From NCBI GenBank assembly GCA_007693945.1, contig RECP01000049.1, forward strand, positions 1 to 34,917: DNA of 34,917 nucleotides. Reading direction: 5' to 3'. Each line of letters starts with the position of its first letter. Position 1 is the stretch's first letter. Of the stretch, positions 8,301 through 15,785 are shown one piece after another. The stretch is from Spirochaetaceae bacterium (GTDB lineage: Bacteria > Spirochaetota > Spirochaetia > DSM-27196 > PWMO01). The notes under the pieces were generated by a model. That model saw only the letters and a list, made by a program, of their open reading frames with translations. It was not told the origin of the DNA and did not search any database. The position numbers were made by a program, and so were the translations under genes.

Positions 8301-10045
8301 AGGAAGACATCAACCGCATAGCGCGCGCCGCGTTGGGAGACGCACCACGCCAACTCGATGAAGTCACCCAGGAGCTCGCGCAGCTGTTCGGTGCCGGCGT
8401 GGCCGAGGACGATCCCCGACTGCTGGAACTCAACAATGCAGAGCGCGATCTGCGGCGACAGATAAACCGCGTTCTCAGCGATGTCGGATCGGTGGTGGAC
8501 AGTATCCCGCGCTTTGACGCCGAGGATCTCAGCCGCGAGCAGCGTGAGTACTACTTCTACCGCCCGGTAGTCTTCTTTCAGCCGGGCGAAGATCCGGAAC
8601 TGGCGCGCTATTTTCGCGGTGTGGTGCGCATGGGCGTATCCACCGATCTGATTCTGGCTGAAATCGACGATGCCCGGCGCGAGCTGATCATCAGCACGGC
8701 GTTTGTGGCACTTGGCGCGGTGAGTGCGGGTATCATCGGCGCCTTGTTGCTGGCAACCATCGTGGTTATTCCTATCCGGCGCCTGGTGCGCGGGGTCGAG
8801 GTCATCCGCGATACCGAGGACAAACTGCAGCTGGCAACGCACAATATCGAGGTGAAGTCGCGCGATGAGCTCTCGGTGCTGGCGGACACCATTAATTCGA
8901 TGACTCAGGGGCTGGTCAAGGCGGCCGAAGCCAACAAGGATCTGGTCATGGGCAAAGAGATCCAGCAGATGTTCATCCCGCTGAAGACCGACGGTGGACG
9001 GAAACTGACCACGGCGTATGAGGACTTCCCCGGGGCCGAGTTTGCCGGTTACTACGAAGGCGCCAAGGGAGTGTCGGGAGACTATTTCAGTTACGTCAAA
9101 CTCGACGACAAGCATTTTGCCATCATAAAGTGCGACGTGTCCGGCAAGGGCGTCGCCGCGGCCTTGATCATGGTACAGGTTGCCACCATCTTCAGCACCT
9201 GGTTCCGTGACTGGTCCACGCAGCGTCGTAACGCAAAGCTGTCCGATCTGGTTGTGCAGATCAACGACACGCTCGAGCAGATGGGTTTCAAGGGCAAGTT
9301 CGCGGCTTTCACGCTGGGAATTCTCAATATGGAAAGCGGCCAGATCATCATGTGCAACGCCGGTGACAACCAACTGCACATCGCCGACAGCGAAGCCGGA
9401 AAGGTGAACCAGATCACGATGCCGGACGCGCCCGCCGCCGGGGTGTTCTCCAGTGATATGCTGCCGCAGGGATTTCCGGAAGCCAGGGTTCAGCTCAAGC
9501 ACGGTGATGTATTGCTGTTCTTCACCGACGGCGTGGAGGAGAGCAAACGGCTGCTGCGCAACGCGGATTACAGCGTGCACGGCGTCACTGAAGCGGACGT
9601 CAAAACCGGGCGGGTAGCGCCGGACACGGCCGTTGGTGTTGAGGACGAGGAGTTCGGTATCGCGCGTATCCACGAAGTATGCGAGGCCGTTCAGAAACGC
9701 GGCCGGTACGTGCTGCGTAAGGCACTGGATCCGGCTGCCGCCGAACTGAGCTTTGATTTCTCCGGCCTCAAGGCAACCGCAGAGAACATGGTGCTGGCGC
9801 TGATCGCTGTTGAGAAGGTCTTTCGTCTGGTGCCCGATCCCAAAGCTGGCAGCGATGACCGCATTCGCATCGATGCCGTGATCGATGACTTTCTCAAGGC
9901 GCGCTTCAAACAGTACGCAGACTACTTCCACCACCCGGTAGACGGCGGCGACGGTGGCGGGCATCAGGCGTACCGTCAATACGGCTACGTTCGCGAGGAC
10001 GAACAGTATGACGATCTTACGATCCTGGCTATCCGCAAGAAGTGA
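5390..10045 (+). CDS. Multidomain receptor-phosphatase: Asp-box propeller, Ig-like modules, sensor, HAMP, SpoIIE/PP2C
   Basis: The 1,551-residue product starts at a GTG with GGGGA about nine bases upstream. A signal peptide or anchor (VGLITLVLLLAIGVSG) comes first. Sialidase-type Asp boxes follow near residues 97 (SDHGRSW), 150 (SVDNGQSF), 200 (SDNGSDW) and 256 (SQDGGRSW), indicating a periplasmic beta-propeller. About 430-640 holds two fibronectin/Ig-like modules. A helix near 760-780 crosses the membrane; a second (about 827-847) and third (about 1103-1127) bracket a second periplasmic sensor region. HAMP (about 1125-1180) then leads to a SpoIIE-type PP2C serine/threonine phosphatase with its metal-binding acids present: VSGDYF, DVSGKG, FTDGVEE and the terminal DEQYDDLT. 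Roughly 100 extra residues sit between the last two motifs. Likely role: sensing an envelope ligand and dephosphorylating a cytoplasmic partner such as an anti-sigma antagonist. The partner is not encoded nearby. The domain calls are solid; the ligand is unknown. Confidence 0.85.
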   Translation: MCSRDAEQSGCGRRPQRFVGLITLVLLLAIGVSGRLAGQDLSLANQGLFFEEPRFLVGDSAHFPRAVSNGLMMAVVYQEIERRAANEGDMYLSVAVSDHGRSWQLNRRVLGPIRFRRESPPHIFSAVMTLSGDLYVVLAESPSETRVVRSVDNGQSFQTVGVLATEVTSVSPRLSLREDGGLLLFVNQSIGATQTVLYSYSDNGSDWSSLRPLEDDPSLGFSFLPTHVSHDGREYVVFQSIDPLRRPTYELHSKYSQDGGRSWNDARPITDFVAPWEAGQAPSYDNQRPYLRVADGRLMVAWERASEQGWTRIYLTNLNRDGVRVGAIENVTPEAREASYPRIVTFAGRTYVIWFTDPFGDSRVYISGVERATWRSRNLSPGPGVSTFGSAVVNRDRLHLFWQQRRDAQRTALVYMEPDQRAAPPVVFAENFVLGRRSSNEIARFRWNPAPDPSGIVGYSWVWARDPAAPVPRVPVADEDVRSVALPTDQDGAWYFRIAAVDRAGNWSEPVTMLFERDTTPPGRVAFEPLKLDDNGFLVSNTFTIEWEPPEDDDVAGYSVSLQRVGPSAMEFDPQTVALRTPPPTIQTRTPQVSQRNLDNGLWSLSVAAIDEVGNVGETETLFLRLNKYVPVTEVHNLIARQDELGRYSVDIAGRGFTAQGTVERIIVDRDGSEPYDYVFSREAGDFVVNSDRQISNLVIDLIRSGEYRFGIDHPRRGVYFSPRTLSFEAGGTVTFGDYTVRFVPQYRVAARSLLYFAVTDISTWIVLAFAAMVVLFSSTRLAGVIQEGRALQVQAHALITGTVSPRDAREKRIRSMKQRGLGLRVKFAFFVVVLVASVVLAVAFFVGNAALQRQENILARGLEQRIEVLLESVSGRAEQLLVSPAANRIDLEVLTDQSEVMAEVAFITISGQSQDRSSFDAVWATNDPLIRGGSDMDSVPGLQRTLTTPLFIAGQSHMEDAVAERVTELEEDINRIARAALGDAPRQLDEVTQELAQLFGAGVAEDDPRLLELNNAERDLRRQINRVLSDVGSVVDSIPRFDAEDLSREQREYYFYRPVVFFQPGEDPELARYFRGVVRMGVSTDLILAEIDDARRELIISTAFVALGAVSAGIIGALLLATIVVIPIRRLVRGVEVIRDTEDKLQLATHNIEVKSRDELSVLADTINSMTQGLVKAAEANKDLVMGKEIQQMFIPLKTDGGRKLTTAYEDFPGAEFAGYYEGAKGVSGDYFSYVKLDDKHFAIIKCDVSGKGVAAALIMVQVATIFSTWFRDWSTQRRNAKLSDLVVQINDTLEQMGFKGKFAAFTLGILNMESGQIIMCNAGDNQLHIADSEAGKVNQITMPDAPAAGVFSSDMLPQGFPEARVQLKHGDVLLFFTDGVEESKRLLRNADYSVHGVTEADVKTGRVAPDTAVGVEDEEFGIARIHEVCEAVQKRGRYVLRKALDPAAAELSFDFSGLKATAENMVLALIAVEKVFRLVPDPKAGSDDRIRIDAVIDDFLKARFKQYADYFHHPVDGGDGGGHQAYRQYGYVREDEQYDDLTILAIRKK
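7825..7840 (+). promoter_or_regulatory. Possible internal ribosome binding site and ATG within the phosphatase gene
   Basis: GAGG at 7825-7828 lies nine bases before an in-frame ATG at 7838-7840 (Met 817). Translation from here would give a 735-residue protein starting MKQRGLGLRVKFAFFV, i.e. a normal-looking membrane sensor-HAMP-SpoIIE phosphatase without the propeller. Whether it is used cannot be told from sequence. Confidence 0.35.
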
Positions 10046-10077
10046 AGCGGGCGGTGCTGATTGCCGATAAACTACAC

Positions 10078-11064
10078 ATGAAACACCCAATCTGTCTGAT
10101 GGCGGCGGTGTTGCTTACCGGTGCCGCGGCTGCCGCAGCGCAGACTGATATGCTGACGCTGCAGAACGAGGAAGAGGCCGCCTTTTTCTTCACCGTCGTG
10201 CGGCGAGACGGCGAGCAGTACCAGCGAATGACTGAGTCGCTGGCCGGTGTGCTGGAGGTCCTGCGCGACGCGGTTGAACTCGAGTACATGGTTCCTCCTC
10301 GCGGAGTCAGTCCTCAGCGGTTTTCGGCGTCCGATCGGTACCTGGTCGGCGTCTTCGTCGAGCCGGGGAGTACCGCGTATCCGGCAGCGGCAGTGGCGCT
10401 GCCGCCGGGTGCCGGAACGGTCTTTATCTCGCGCGACCAGATTATGACCGACGCCGCCGGCCGTGAATTACGGGTGCGGCCGTGGAGCGTCTCGCTCGGG
10501 GATGAGCCTGTCCTGCTCGACAATCGCTATGTGGACTGGGAGCCGATCCTGCCGCTGGTGCGCTTTGCACGGCCGCTGAGCCAACCCCGCTTTGTTCTGG
10601 AGGAGGGCGCCGGGCGACAACCGGCCGTCTTGAGCCGGTCTCAGTTCTGGGGACGCGGCGGAACAGAGCTGGATACGCTCAAGGCGATAGCCGGCGATCG
10701 TGCGGTCTATCTCATGGCGTCGACCCACAGCCGAATTGCACCGGGAATGTCGCTGTTTCTGTTCGGCTACCGCAACCGTGATGACCGACAGGCGCTCTAC
10801 ACCGTAGAGGTGCCAGTTGGTGAGCCCTCCGGGCCGGTACTGCTGTGGGTCGCGGGAAGTGATCAGCCGAAGGTGGTGGGCCGGTACGTTTCCGATGCCT
10901 TCATGTTTGAAGCTGATCTGCGTTACGATCTTCTGCCCTCCGCGTTGTTCGACGTTCCGGTGAACTCGGCGTTTGTTGAAGTTGCCACGGGCTACTCCGG
11001 TGCCGGGCGGCATGAGGAGTTTTATCACGCGCGAATCTACCTCAGCTCGATCGAAGGGATATGA
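10078..11064 (+). CDS. Exported protein of unknown function
   Basis: I do not recognise this family. With ATG 10078 the product has 328 residues and a good signal peptide (MKHPICLMAAVLLTGAAAAAAQ). An alternative GTG at 10042 overlaps the stop of the phosphatase gene (GTGA) and would add 12 residues; neither start has a strong ribosome binding site. The mature protein contains alternating hydrophobic strands and aromatic residues and looks like a beta-rich periplasmic or outer-membrane-associated protein. No catalytic motif is evident. It lies between the receptor-phosphatase and the zinc-ribbon gene, and its last codons overlap the latter (ATGA), so the genes are probably cotranscribed. A role linked to the receptor's periplasmic part is possible but unsupported. 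Confidence 0.7.
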   Translation: MKHPICLMAAVLLTGAAAAAAQTDMLTLQNEEEAAFFFTVVRRDGEQYQRMTESLAGVLEVLRDAVELEYMVPPRGVSPQRFSASDRYLVGVFVEPGSTAYPAAAVALPPGAGTVFISRDQIMTDAAGRELRVRPWSVSLGDEPVLLDNRYVDWEPILPLVRFARPLSQPRFVLEEGAGRQPAVLSRSQFWGRGGTELDTLKAIAGDRAVYLMASTHSRIAPGMSLFLFGYRNRDDRQALYTVEVPVGEPSGPVLLWVAGSDQPKVVGRYVSDAFMFEADLRYDLLPSALFDVPVNSAFVEVATGYSGAGRHEEFYHARIYLSSIEGI

Positions 11065-11432
11065 GGCGCAGCAGTTTCTACTGTGAAAACTGCGGTACAC
11101 GGGTCAAAGCCAACGCCAAAGTCTGCCCTTCCTGCGGGCGGTTCTTCTCCGCGGTCCGCTGTCCACAATGTCTCTACACCGACGAGGCTCGGCTGTTTGT
11201 ATACGGCTGCCCCAAATGCGGCTACGCCGCACCCCACGGCGGAAGCAGCTCATCGTCCGATGGTGCCGTCGACTGGGAGATAGCAGCTGAAGCCCACCGC
11301 GACGGAGTGCGCCCCGGCCGTCGCCGCCGCTTCTACCGTGGTCACGAGATCCCCGGCTGGGTGTGGTACCTGGCGGCGATCATTCTGGCCGTGGTGTTTG
11401 CTCTCCTGGTGATCGTCTATGTGAACCTCTGA
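11061..11432 (+). CDS. Zinc-ribbon protein with C-terminal membrane anchor
   Basis: The 123-residue product starts at an ATG overlapping the previous stop by four bases (ATGA). Its N-terminus holds two treble-clef or ribbon-type cysteine pairs: CENC with CPSC (residues 8-26), then CPQC with CPKC (about 34-53). A Ser/Gly-rich linker and an Arg-rich segment (RPGRRRRFYRG) come next. A single C-terminal helix (WVWYLAAIILAVVFALLVIVYV) anchors it, so the ribbons are probably cytoplasmic. Such proteins usually bind a partner protein or nucleic acid; no enzyme activity is indicated. It is the last gene of the forward unit from 2350 and converges with the PEGA gene 35 bases away. Confidence 0.75.
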   Translation: MRRSSFYCENCGTRVKANAKVCPSCGRFFSAVRCPQCLYTDEARLFVYGCPKCGYAAPHGGSSSSSDGAVDWEIAAEAHRDGVRPGRRRRFYRGHEIPGWVWYLAAIILAVVFALLVIVYVNL

Positions 11433-11470
11433 TCAGTGGTGCCGAAATTGTTGCTCGGCGATCTGGTCAG
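11429..11470. terminator. Possible bidirectional hairpin between convergent genes
   Basis: CTGATCAG (11429-11436) can pair with CTGGTCAG (11463-11470) with one G-T wobble, and GCCGA (11441-11445) with TCGGC (11455-11459), leaving a nine-base loop. It spans both stop codons of the convergent pair. There is no T run on either side, so intrinsic termination is uncertain. Confidence 0.3.
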
Positions 11471-13086
11471 TAAAGTATTCCCAGTCCGCCACCGAGCGAC
11501 AGTCGCAGATCGGAGCCGGTGCGTGCTTCGCTGGTGACAAACAGCGTAAGCGCCAGCGGCGTCTGCGGCACGAGCTGGTGCACCTCCAGTGCGCTGTACA
11601 GCGGTCCGGCGATTGCCGCGCCATCCGTAAACGGTTTACTGCGCAGGGCCGCCGAGGCGGCCGCGGTGAATCCAGCGTGATCAAATATCAGCGCGGCCCG
11701 CGCGTAACCCCAGCCCAGAAGTTGACCGGCGTGCGGAGTACGCGGGATCCGCGCGGGATAGGTGTGCGAAAGCACCAGTTCCGGCGTCAGCACCGCGCGA
11801 AAGTGCCTGATGTGCAAGCCGAACGGCAGCCCCAGGCGGAGAGAGGGCCAGTTTGCGGTAGCGTCGGCAGGATTGACACGCGCGGCTTCGGTAGGCCCCA
11901 GCACCAGCGAAGCCTGCAGTGCTCCCATGAAGCTATCGTAGAGTGAGGCTGGCTCGGGTTGGGAGGCGGCATAGACCCAGCGCAGCGAGGCGGCACCCTG
12001 CAGACGGGCATCGCTGATTGAATCCGAGAAAAATCCGTCGGCTGTGGCCGCGACTTCCATCCCGTTGCCGATGCCCAGACGCAGACCAAGGTGCGCGGGT
12101 GCCAGAGGACCGTTGCTGCGGCCGTCGGCAAGCGGTCCCCCGGCTGCCGCGGAGTGCAACTGAAACACGCCGCGCGGCAGAGCAAGGACGTCCGGAGCCA
12201 GCAGCGCACCGGAACTCGAACTGCGGGTCGACCGGTAGGCGACGGGCAGAGTGCGGTCCACCGTCAGCGAGAGCGTCCGCGTGATTACCTCACCGTGGTC
12301 GGTGGGGTGGGCTCTAAGCTGGAGGGTGTAGTCGCCGCTCGGCACGGGAAGACCGGACGCGTCTCGGCCGTCCCAGCTGAACCGCTGCCGGCGCTGATCG
12401 AAGTCCGCGATTGCGTCGCGGTATACCGGCCGTCCGGCTGCATCGCGCACCATCAGGGTTGCCGATCCGGCCGCGGTTACGTCGAAGCGCACGGCAGCCG
12501 AACCGGCTGCGCCGGGAGTAAGCGGATTGAGTATCGAGCGCGACAGCGACAGATTATGCACCTCGAAGGCGGCGGGCTTGAGCGTGATCTGACGCAGTGT
12601 GGTGCGGTTCTCACGGATGGTGATGCGTTCACGATGGTCGTTGTACCCGAAACGAGTGACGTAGATCGTGTAATCGCCAATTGGAAGGCGCAGCACCTCC
12701 TCGGTGCGGCGCACGCCGTCAATGAAGACTTCAGCGTCCGGCGGCTCAAGCACCAGCGAGAGAATACCGATCTGCTGTTCGAGCACGACGTCAAGTTCAA
12801 CCCGCGACTGATCGCGCAGGCGCACCCAGCGTTCGACGGTGCGATAGCCGCTCCTGCTGAGCGTCACGCGAACGGTTCCCGGGCTGAGGTCTCGGATGGT
12901 CAGAGGGGTGCGCCCGACGTAGCGTCCGTTGATCGCAACGTCTGCATCGTCCGGCAGGGTTCGGATATGCAGCTCCACACCGCTGTCGCGCTCGATTTCC
13001 GCGATCACGGCAGTGGATTGCGCCCCGAGTGGTGGGGCGGATATACTGAAAGCGATCAGAAGAAGTAGGATGCTGAGGTACCGCAC
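11467..13086 (-). CDS. Exported protein with two PEGA domains, a FlgD-like Ig domain and a barrel-like C-terminus
   Basis: With GTG 13086 the product has 539 residues and begins VRYLSILLLLIAFSISAPPLGAQ, a clear signal peptide. An upstream start at 13143 would give an unusually long N-region. Two PEGA repeats follow: the first contains DADVAINGRYVGRTPLTI and RSGYRTVERWV, the second PPDAEVFIDG and GDYTIYVTRFGY. Next is an Ig-like module with RFSWDGRDASGLPVPSGDYT, typical of the FlgD Ig fold. The last 250 residues have alternating hydrophobic strands and end in GGGLGILY, consistent with an outer-membrane barrel ending in an aromatic residue. PEGA domains are known from surface and cell-envelope proteins. 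It is probably an outer-membrane protein with a periplasmic or surface-exposed N-terminus; the exact function is unknown. It is divergent from the gene at 13161. Confidence 0.75.
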   Translation of the reverse strand: MRYLSILLLLIAFSISAPPLGAQSTAVIAEIERDSGVELHIRTLPDDADVAINGRYVGRTPLTIRDLSPGTVRVTLSRSGYRTVERWVRLRDQSRVELDVVLEQQIGILSLVLEPPDAEVFIDGVRRTEEVLRLPIGDYTIYVTRFGYNDHRERITIRENRTTLRQITLKPAAFEVHNLSLSRSILNPLTPGAAGSAAVRFDVTAAGSATLMVRDAAGRPVYRDAIADFDQRRQRFSWDGRDASGLPVPSGDYTLQLRAHPTDHGEVITRTLSLTVDRTLPVAYRSTRSSSSGALLAPDVLALPRGVFQLHSAAAGGPLADGRSNGPLAPAHLGLRLGIGNGMEVAATADGFFSDSISDARLQGAASLRWVYAASQPEPASLYDSFMGALQASLVLGPTEAARVNPADATANWPSLRLGLPFGLHIRHFRAVLTPELVLSHTYPARIPRTPHAGQLLGWGYARAALIFDHAGFTAAASAALRSKPFTDGAAIAGPLYSALEVHQLVPQTPLALTLFVTSEARTGSDLRLSLGGGLGILY

Positions 13087-13160
13087 GTCCTGAGTATAGC
13101 GCGTACTCGGCACGGAAAAAAGGTATAACAGTCTCGGCACCACTGATAAAGGGCTTCAGC

Positions 13161-13724
13161 GTGATCCGTCCAAGCGCCGATATGATAGATATGAGAGTCC
13201 GGTCCGTAGTGTTGATTGTTGCCCTGTCACTTGCGGCTGCCGTGCTGGCGGCGCAGCCGGAGGAAGTGCCGCGGGGTTTCCGCGCTATCGAGCTGGGGCT
13301 TGCAATACCCGAGGTGCAGCGGCGCCTGATTGAAGACGCCAATTTCTCCTATCGTGGGGAGCCTGATGTCTCGCTGCTGCCGGCCACCGGAAACCGGGTG
13401 ATCGAGAGCGGCGGCTATACCTACATCCGGCGGGCCTGGTTCCAGTTTCGCGACGATGTGCTGTTCAGCATCACCCTGGTGCTCAATCCCGCCGAGCTCG
13501 ACCACTACGGCATGTACACTGCACTGGTGGACCGCTACGGCGAGCCGGTGTCGCTGAGTCCGCGCATCGCGATGTGGGAATCGGATAGGACGCGCCTCAC
13601 ACTGGAGCGGCCGCTGACGGTCAAGTACGTCGACCGCGCCGGCTTCGATGAGCTGCTCGAGCAGGGCAGGATGCAGCAATCGGTGCGCGAATTGAGCCGC
13701 CGGCAGTTCATCGATCAGTTCTGA
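13161..13724 (+). CDS. Small exported protein of unknown function
   Basis: The 187-residue product starts at GTG 13161, chosen because AAGGG lies seven bases upstream; ATGs at 13182 and 13191 are alternatives. A signal peptide (VRSVVLIVALSLAAAVLAAQ) is clear. The mature part begins GFRAIELGLAIPEVQRRLIED and later has YGMYTALVDRYGEPVSLSP and a final stretch rich in Arg/Gln. The pattern of a short start motif, then a segment around YTALVDRYGEP, resembles small periplasmic proteins that track a substrate's hydrolysis or folding, but I cannot name a family. It precedes the DUF192 gene by two bases, so the two are likely cotranscribed. Confidence 0.7.
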   Translation: MIRPSADMIDMRVRSVVLIVALSLAAAVLAAQPEEVPRGFRAIELGLAIPEVQRRLIEDANFSYRGEPDVSLLPATGNRVIESGGYTYIRRAWFQFRDDVLFSITLVLNPAELDHYGMYTALVDRYGEPVSLSPRIAMWESDRTRLTLERPLTVKYVDRAGFDELLEQGRMQQSVRELSRRQFIDQF

Positions 13725-13726
13725 AG

Positions 13727-14203
13727 ATGCGGCAGATCGGAAGAACGTCGGAACGGCGGCCGTCGCGCTGCCTGATGCTGGTGCTGGCGGCGCTGGCGAC
13801 TGCAACCGGGTTCACCGGGGGGGCGTGCCGGCGCGAGGCGGCGCCGGCACCGCTATCTATCAACGGTCATCAATTCACGGTAGAGATCGCCGACACACCC
13901 GAGAGCCGCAGTCGCGGTCTTATGCACCGCGACCGCCTTGAGCCTCGGCACGGCATGCTGTTTGTATTTGAAGACGACGCCCCGCGCTCATTCTGGATGC
14001 GCGATACGTCGATTCCGCTGTCAATTGCGTTCATCCGTCGTGATGGCATGATCACTGAAATCCATGACATGCAGCCGTTCTCACTTGAGCCGGTGAACTC
14101 CAGCGCCCCGGTACGCTACGCTCTGGAAGTGAATCAGGGCGAGTTCCGCGAGCTCGGAATCCGGGCCGGGGCACGGGTCGAGCTGCCTCCGCGGCTGCGT
14201 TAG
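13727..14203 (+). CDS. DUF192 family exported protein
   Basis: The 158-residue product begins with an Arg-rich stretch, a hydrophobic segment (CLMLVLAALATATGFTGGAC) and a cysteine that could be a loose spirochaetal lipobox, so it may be a lipoprotein. The DUF192 core is clear: RSRGLMHRDRLEPRHGMLF, then FWMRDTSIPLSIAFI, and near the end YALEVNQGEFRELGIRAGARV. DUF192 proteins are small, widespread, mostly exported proteins of unknown biochemical function. The gene follows the exported protein at 13161 by two bases. The family call is secure. Confidence 0.85.
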   Translation: MRQIGRTSERRPSRCLMLVLAALATATGFTGGACRREAAPAPLSINGHQFTVEIADTPESRSRGLMHRDRLEPRHGMLFVFEDDAPRSFWMRDTSIPLSIAFIRRDGMITEIHDMQPFSLEPVNSSAPVRYALEVNQGEFRELGIRAGARVELPPRLR

Positions 14204-14247
14204 GGTTGCAGCGGCAGCAGGCGGCAGCGCACAAGCGGCCGCCGGCG

Positions 14248-14505
14248 TCAGCTGGTTTCGTTCTGTTCGGCGATAGTGTTGAGTTCGGGAAACAGCTCCA
14301 GAATCGGTTCCTCGCCTTCGGTGTCCGGCTCGTTGACCAGAATCTGTACCCGCCGTTCGACTTTGGCAAGATCACGTTCTAGTGTACGGGCGAGCTTGAC
14401 TCCCTGCTCAAAGAGCGTGACCGCCTCGTCCAGCGGCACATCGTTGTCACGGATCTTTTCGCTGATCTCTTCCAGGCGCGTCAGGCGTTCCTCAAATCCT
14501 TTCAT
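14248..14505 (-). CDS. xseB: Exodeoxyribonuclease VII small subunit
   Basis: The 85-residue product starting MKGFEERLTRLEEISEKIRD has the expected small-subunit pattern: a short helix, VPLDEAVTLFEQGVKLAR, then a second helix LERDLAKVERRVQILV and an acidic tail. Exonuclease VII degrades single-stranded DNA in both directions; several small subunits bind each large subunit. ATG 14505 is preferred over the upstream 14532 because it gives the standard N-terminus. The start overlaps the end of xseA by 14 bases, as is common for this pair. The acidic tail after ILVNEPD is longer than usual. Confidence 0.9.
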   Translation of the reverse strand: MKGFEERLTRLEEISEKIRDNDVPLDEAVTLFEQGVKLARTLERDLAKVERRVQILVNEPDTEGEEPILELFPELNTIAEQNETS

Positions 14506-15712
14506 CACTCTTGTTCTCCACCACGCGGGCATCGGCGGCGCCGTCGTGCACGCGTACCGTGATCTGTGTATCGGGAGTCATCTGTCCGACCGAACGCACG
14601 ATCGCGCCGCTGTCGGTCCGGGTTACTACTGCGAAGCCCCGTTGCAGCACGGCGAGCGGAGAGAGGCTCTGCAGGCGGTCGTGTGCCCGTTCGAGGCGGT
14701 GTCGGGTCTCGGACAGCCGTAGCTGCATCGTTGCCGTCAGCGCTTCCTTGGCTTCATCCAGCCGTTGCAGCGTCGGCTGCATCAGGGTTACCAGGCTGCG
14801 TTCGAGCTCGTTGGTGCTGAACTGGCGGGCGTAGAAACGAGCGCGCTCGATGCGCGCCGCGAACCAGCGTATGATCTCGCGGCCTTGCTGGATAACGTAG
14901 CGGCGCAGTTCGGTCCGATCGGCCGAGACCAGTTCGGCGGCAGCCGACGGAGTCGGAGCCCGCACGTCGGCGGCCAGATCCGAGAGGGAAACATCGATTT
15001 CGTGGCCGACTGCCGAGATAACCGCTGTATTGCACGCCGCAATCGCTCTCACGACCGATTCTTCGGAGAACGGCAACAGATCCTCCAGAGAGCCTCCGCC
15101 GCGTCCCACGATAATGACATCCCCAAGTGCCAGGCGATCGGCACGCGCGATGGCCGCCGCGAGCTTGGCTGCGGCCGTCTCGCCCTGCACCGGTGCGGGA
15201 ACAATCACCAGCGCGATACCGGCATTACGCCGGCCGAGCACCGTAACGATGTCGCGTATCGCGGCTCCCGTTGGTGAAGTTACGACCGCTACGGTGGCCG
15301 GGAAGCGCGGCAGAGGCCGCTTTCGCTGCTGATCGAACAGACCCTCGGCTGCCAACTCCCGTTTGCGTCGTTCGAGCAGCGCCAGAATGGCGCCGGTACC
15401 GGCCAGACGCATCGTTTCGCAGATAACCTGGTAGCTGCCGCGACGGGCGTAGACCGATACGCCGCCACTGACGCGCACGAGCATCCCGTCCTCCGGCTGG
15501 AAGTCCAGTCCCGCGATCCGATTGCGAAACATCACCGCCTGGACCACCGAACTCTCGTCCTTCAGGCTGAAATAGAAGTGTCCGGTACTGGAAGGACGGA
15601 AATTCGAGATCTCGCCCTCCACGGTAACCGCCGGGAAGCGCGATTCAAGGGTCGATTTGACCAGCGTTGTGAGCTGAGTGACGGTGAGCACGTGATCGTT
15701 GGCGTCCGGCAC
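14492..15712 (-). CDS. xseA: Exodeoxyribonuclease VII large subunit
   Basis: The 406-residue product starts at GTG 15712. It has the N-terminal OB-fold (TVEGEISNFRPSSTGHFYFSL, SVVQAVMFRN) for single-stranded DNA binding. The catalytic domain follows: PLPRFPATVAVVTSPTGAAI, the glycine-rich VGRGGGSLEDL, and SAVGHEIDVSLSDLAADVRAPTPSAAAEL. A helical C-terminal part that binds XseB comes next. Length and motif order match the family. The enzyme is cytoplasmic and acts in mismatch repair and DNA damage clearance. It is transcribed divergently from the spiro-SPASM gene, 73 bases away. Confidence 0.95.
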   Translation of the reverse strand: MPDANDHVLTVTQLTTLVKSTLESRFPAVTVEGEISNFRPSSTGHFYFSLKDESSVVQAVMFRNRIAGLDFQPEDGMLVRVSGGVSVYARRGSYQVICETMRLAGTGAILALLERRKRELAAEGLFDQQRKRPLPRFPATVAVVTSPTGAAIRDIVTVLGRRNAGIALVIVPAPVQGETAAAKLAAAIARADRLALGDVIIVGRGGGSLEDLLPFSEESVVRAIAACNTAVISAVGHEIDVSLSDLAADVRAPTPSAAAELVSADRTELRRYVIQQGREIIRWFAARIERARFYARQFSTNELERSLVTLMQPTLQRLDEAKEALTATMQLRLSETRHRLERAHDRLQSLSPLAVLQRGFAVVTRTDSGAIVRSVGQMTPDTQITVRVHDGAADARVVENKSDERI

Positions 15713-15785
15713 GGTTGGAGCTTAGCTTCTAATCGTGATAAACTCAATGGGTATATCCGCGCCAGGGAATGGTCGATAACGAAGT

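Noticed and set aside
8030..10090. Long reverse-strand open frame of 686 codons inside the phosphatase gene
   Set aside because: The forward strand encodes clear HAMP and PP2C motifs here. The reverse translation has no domain pattern and is the expected shadow in GC-rich coding DNA.
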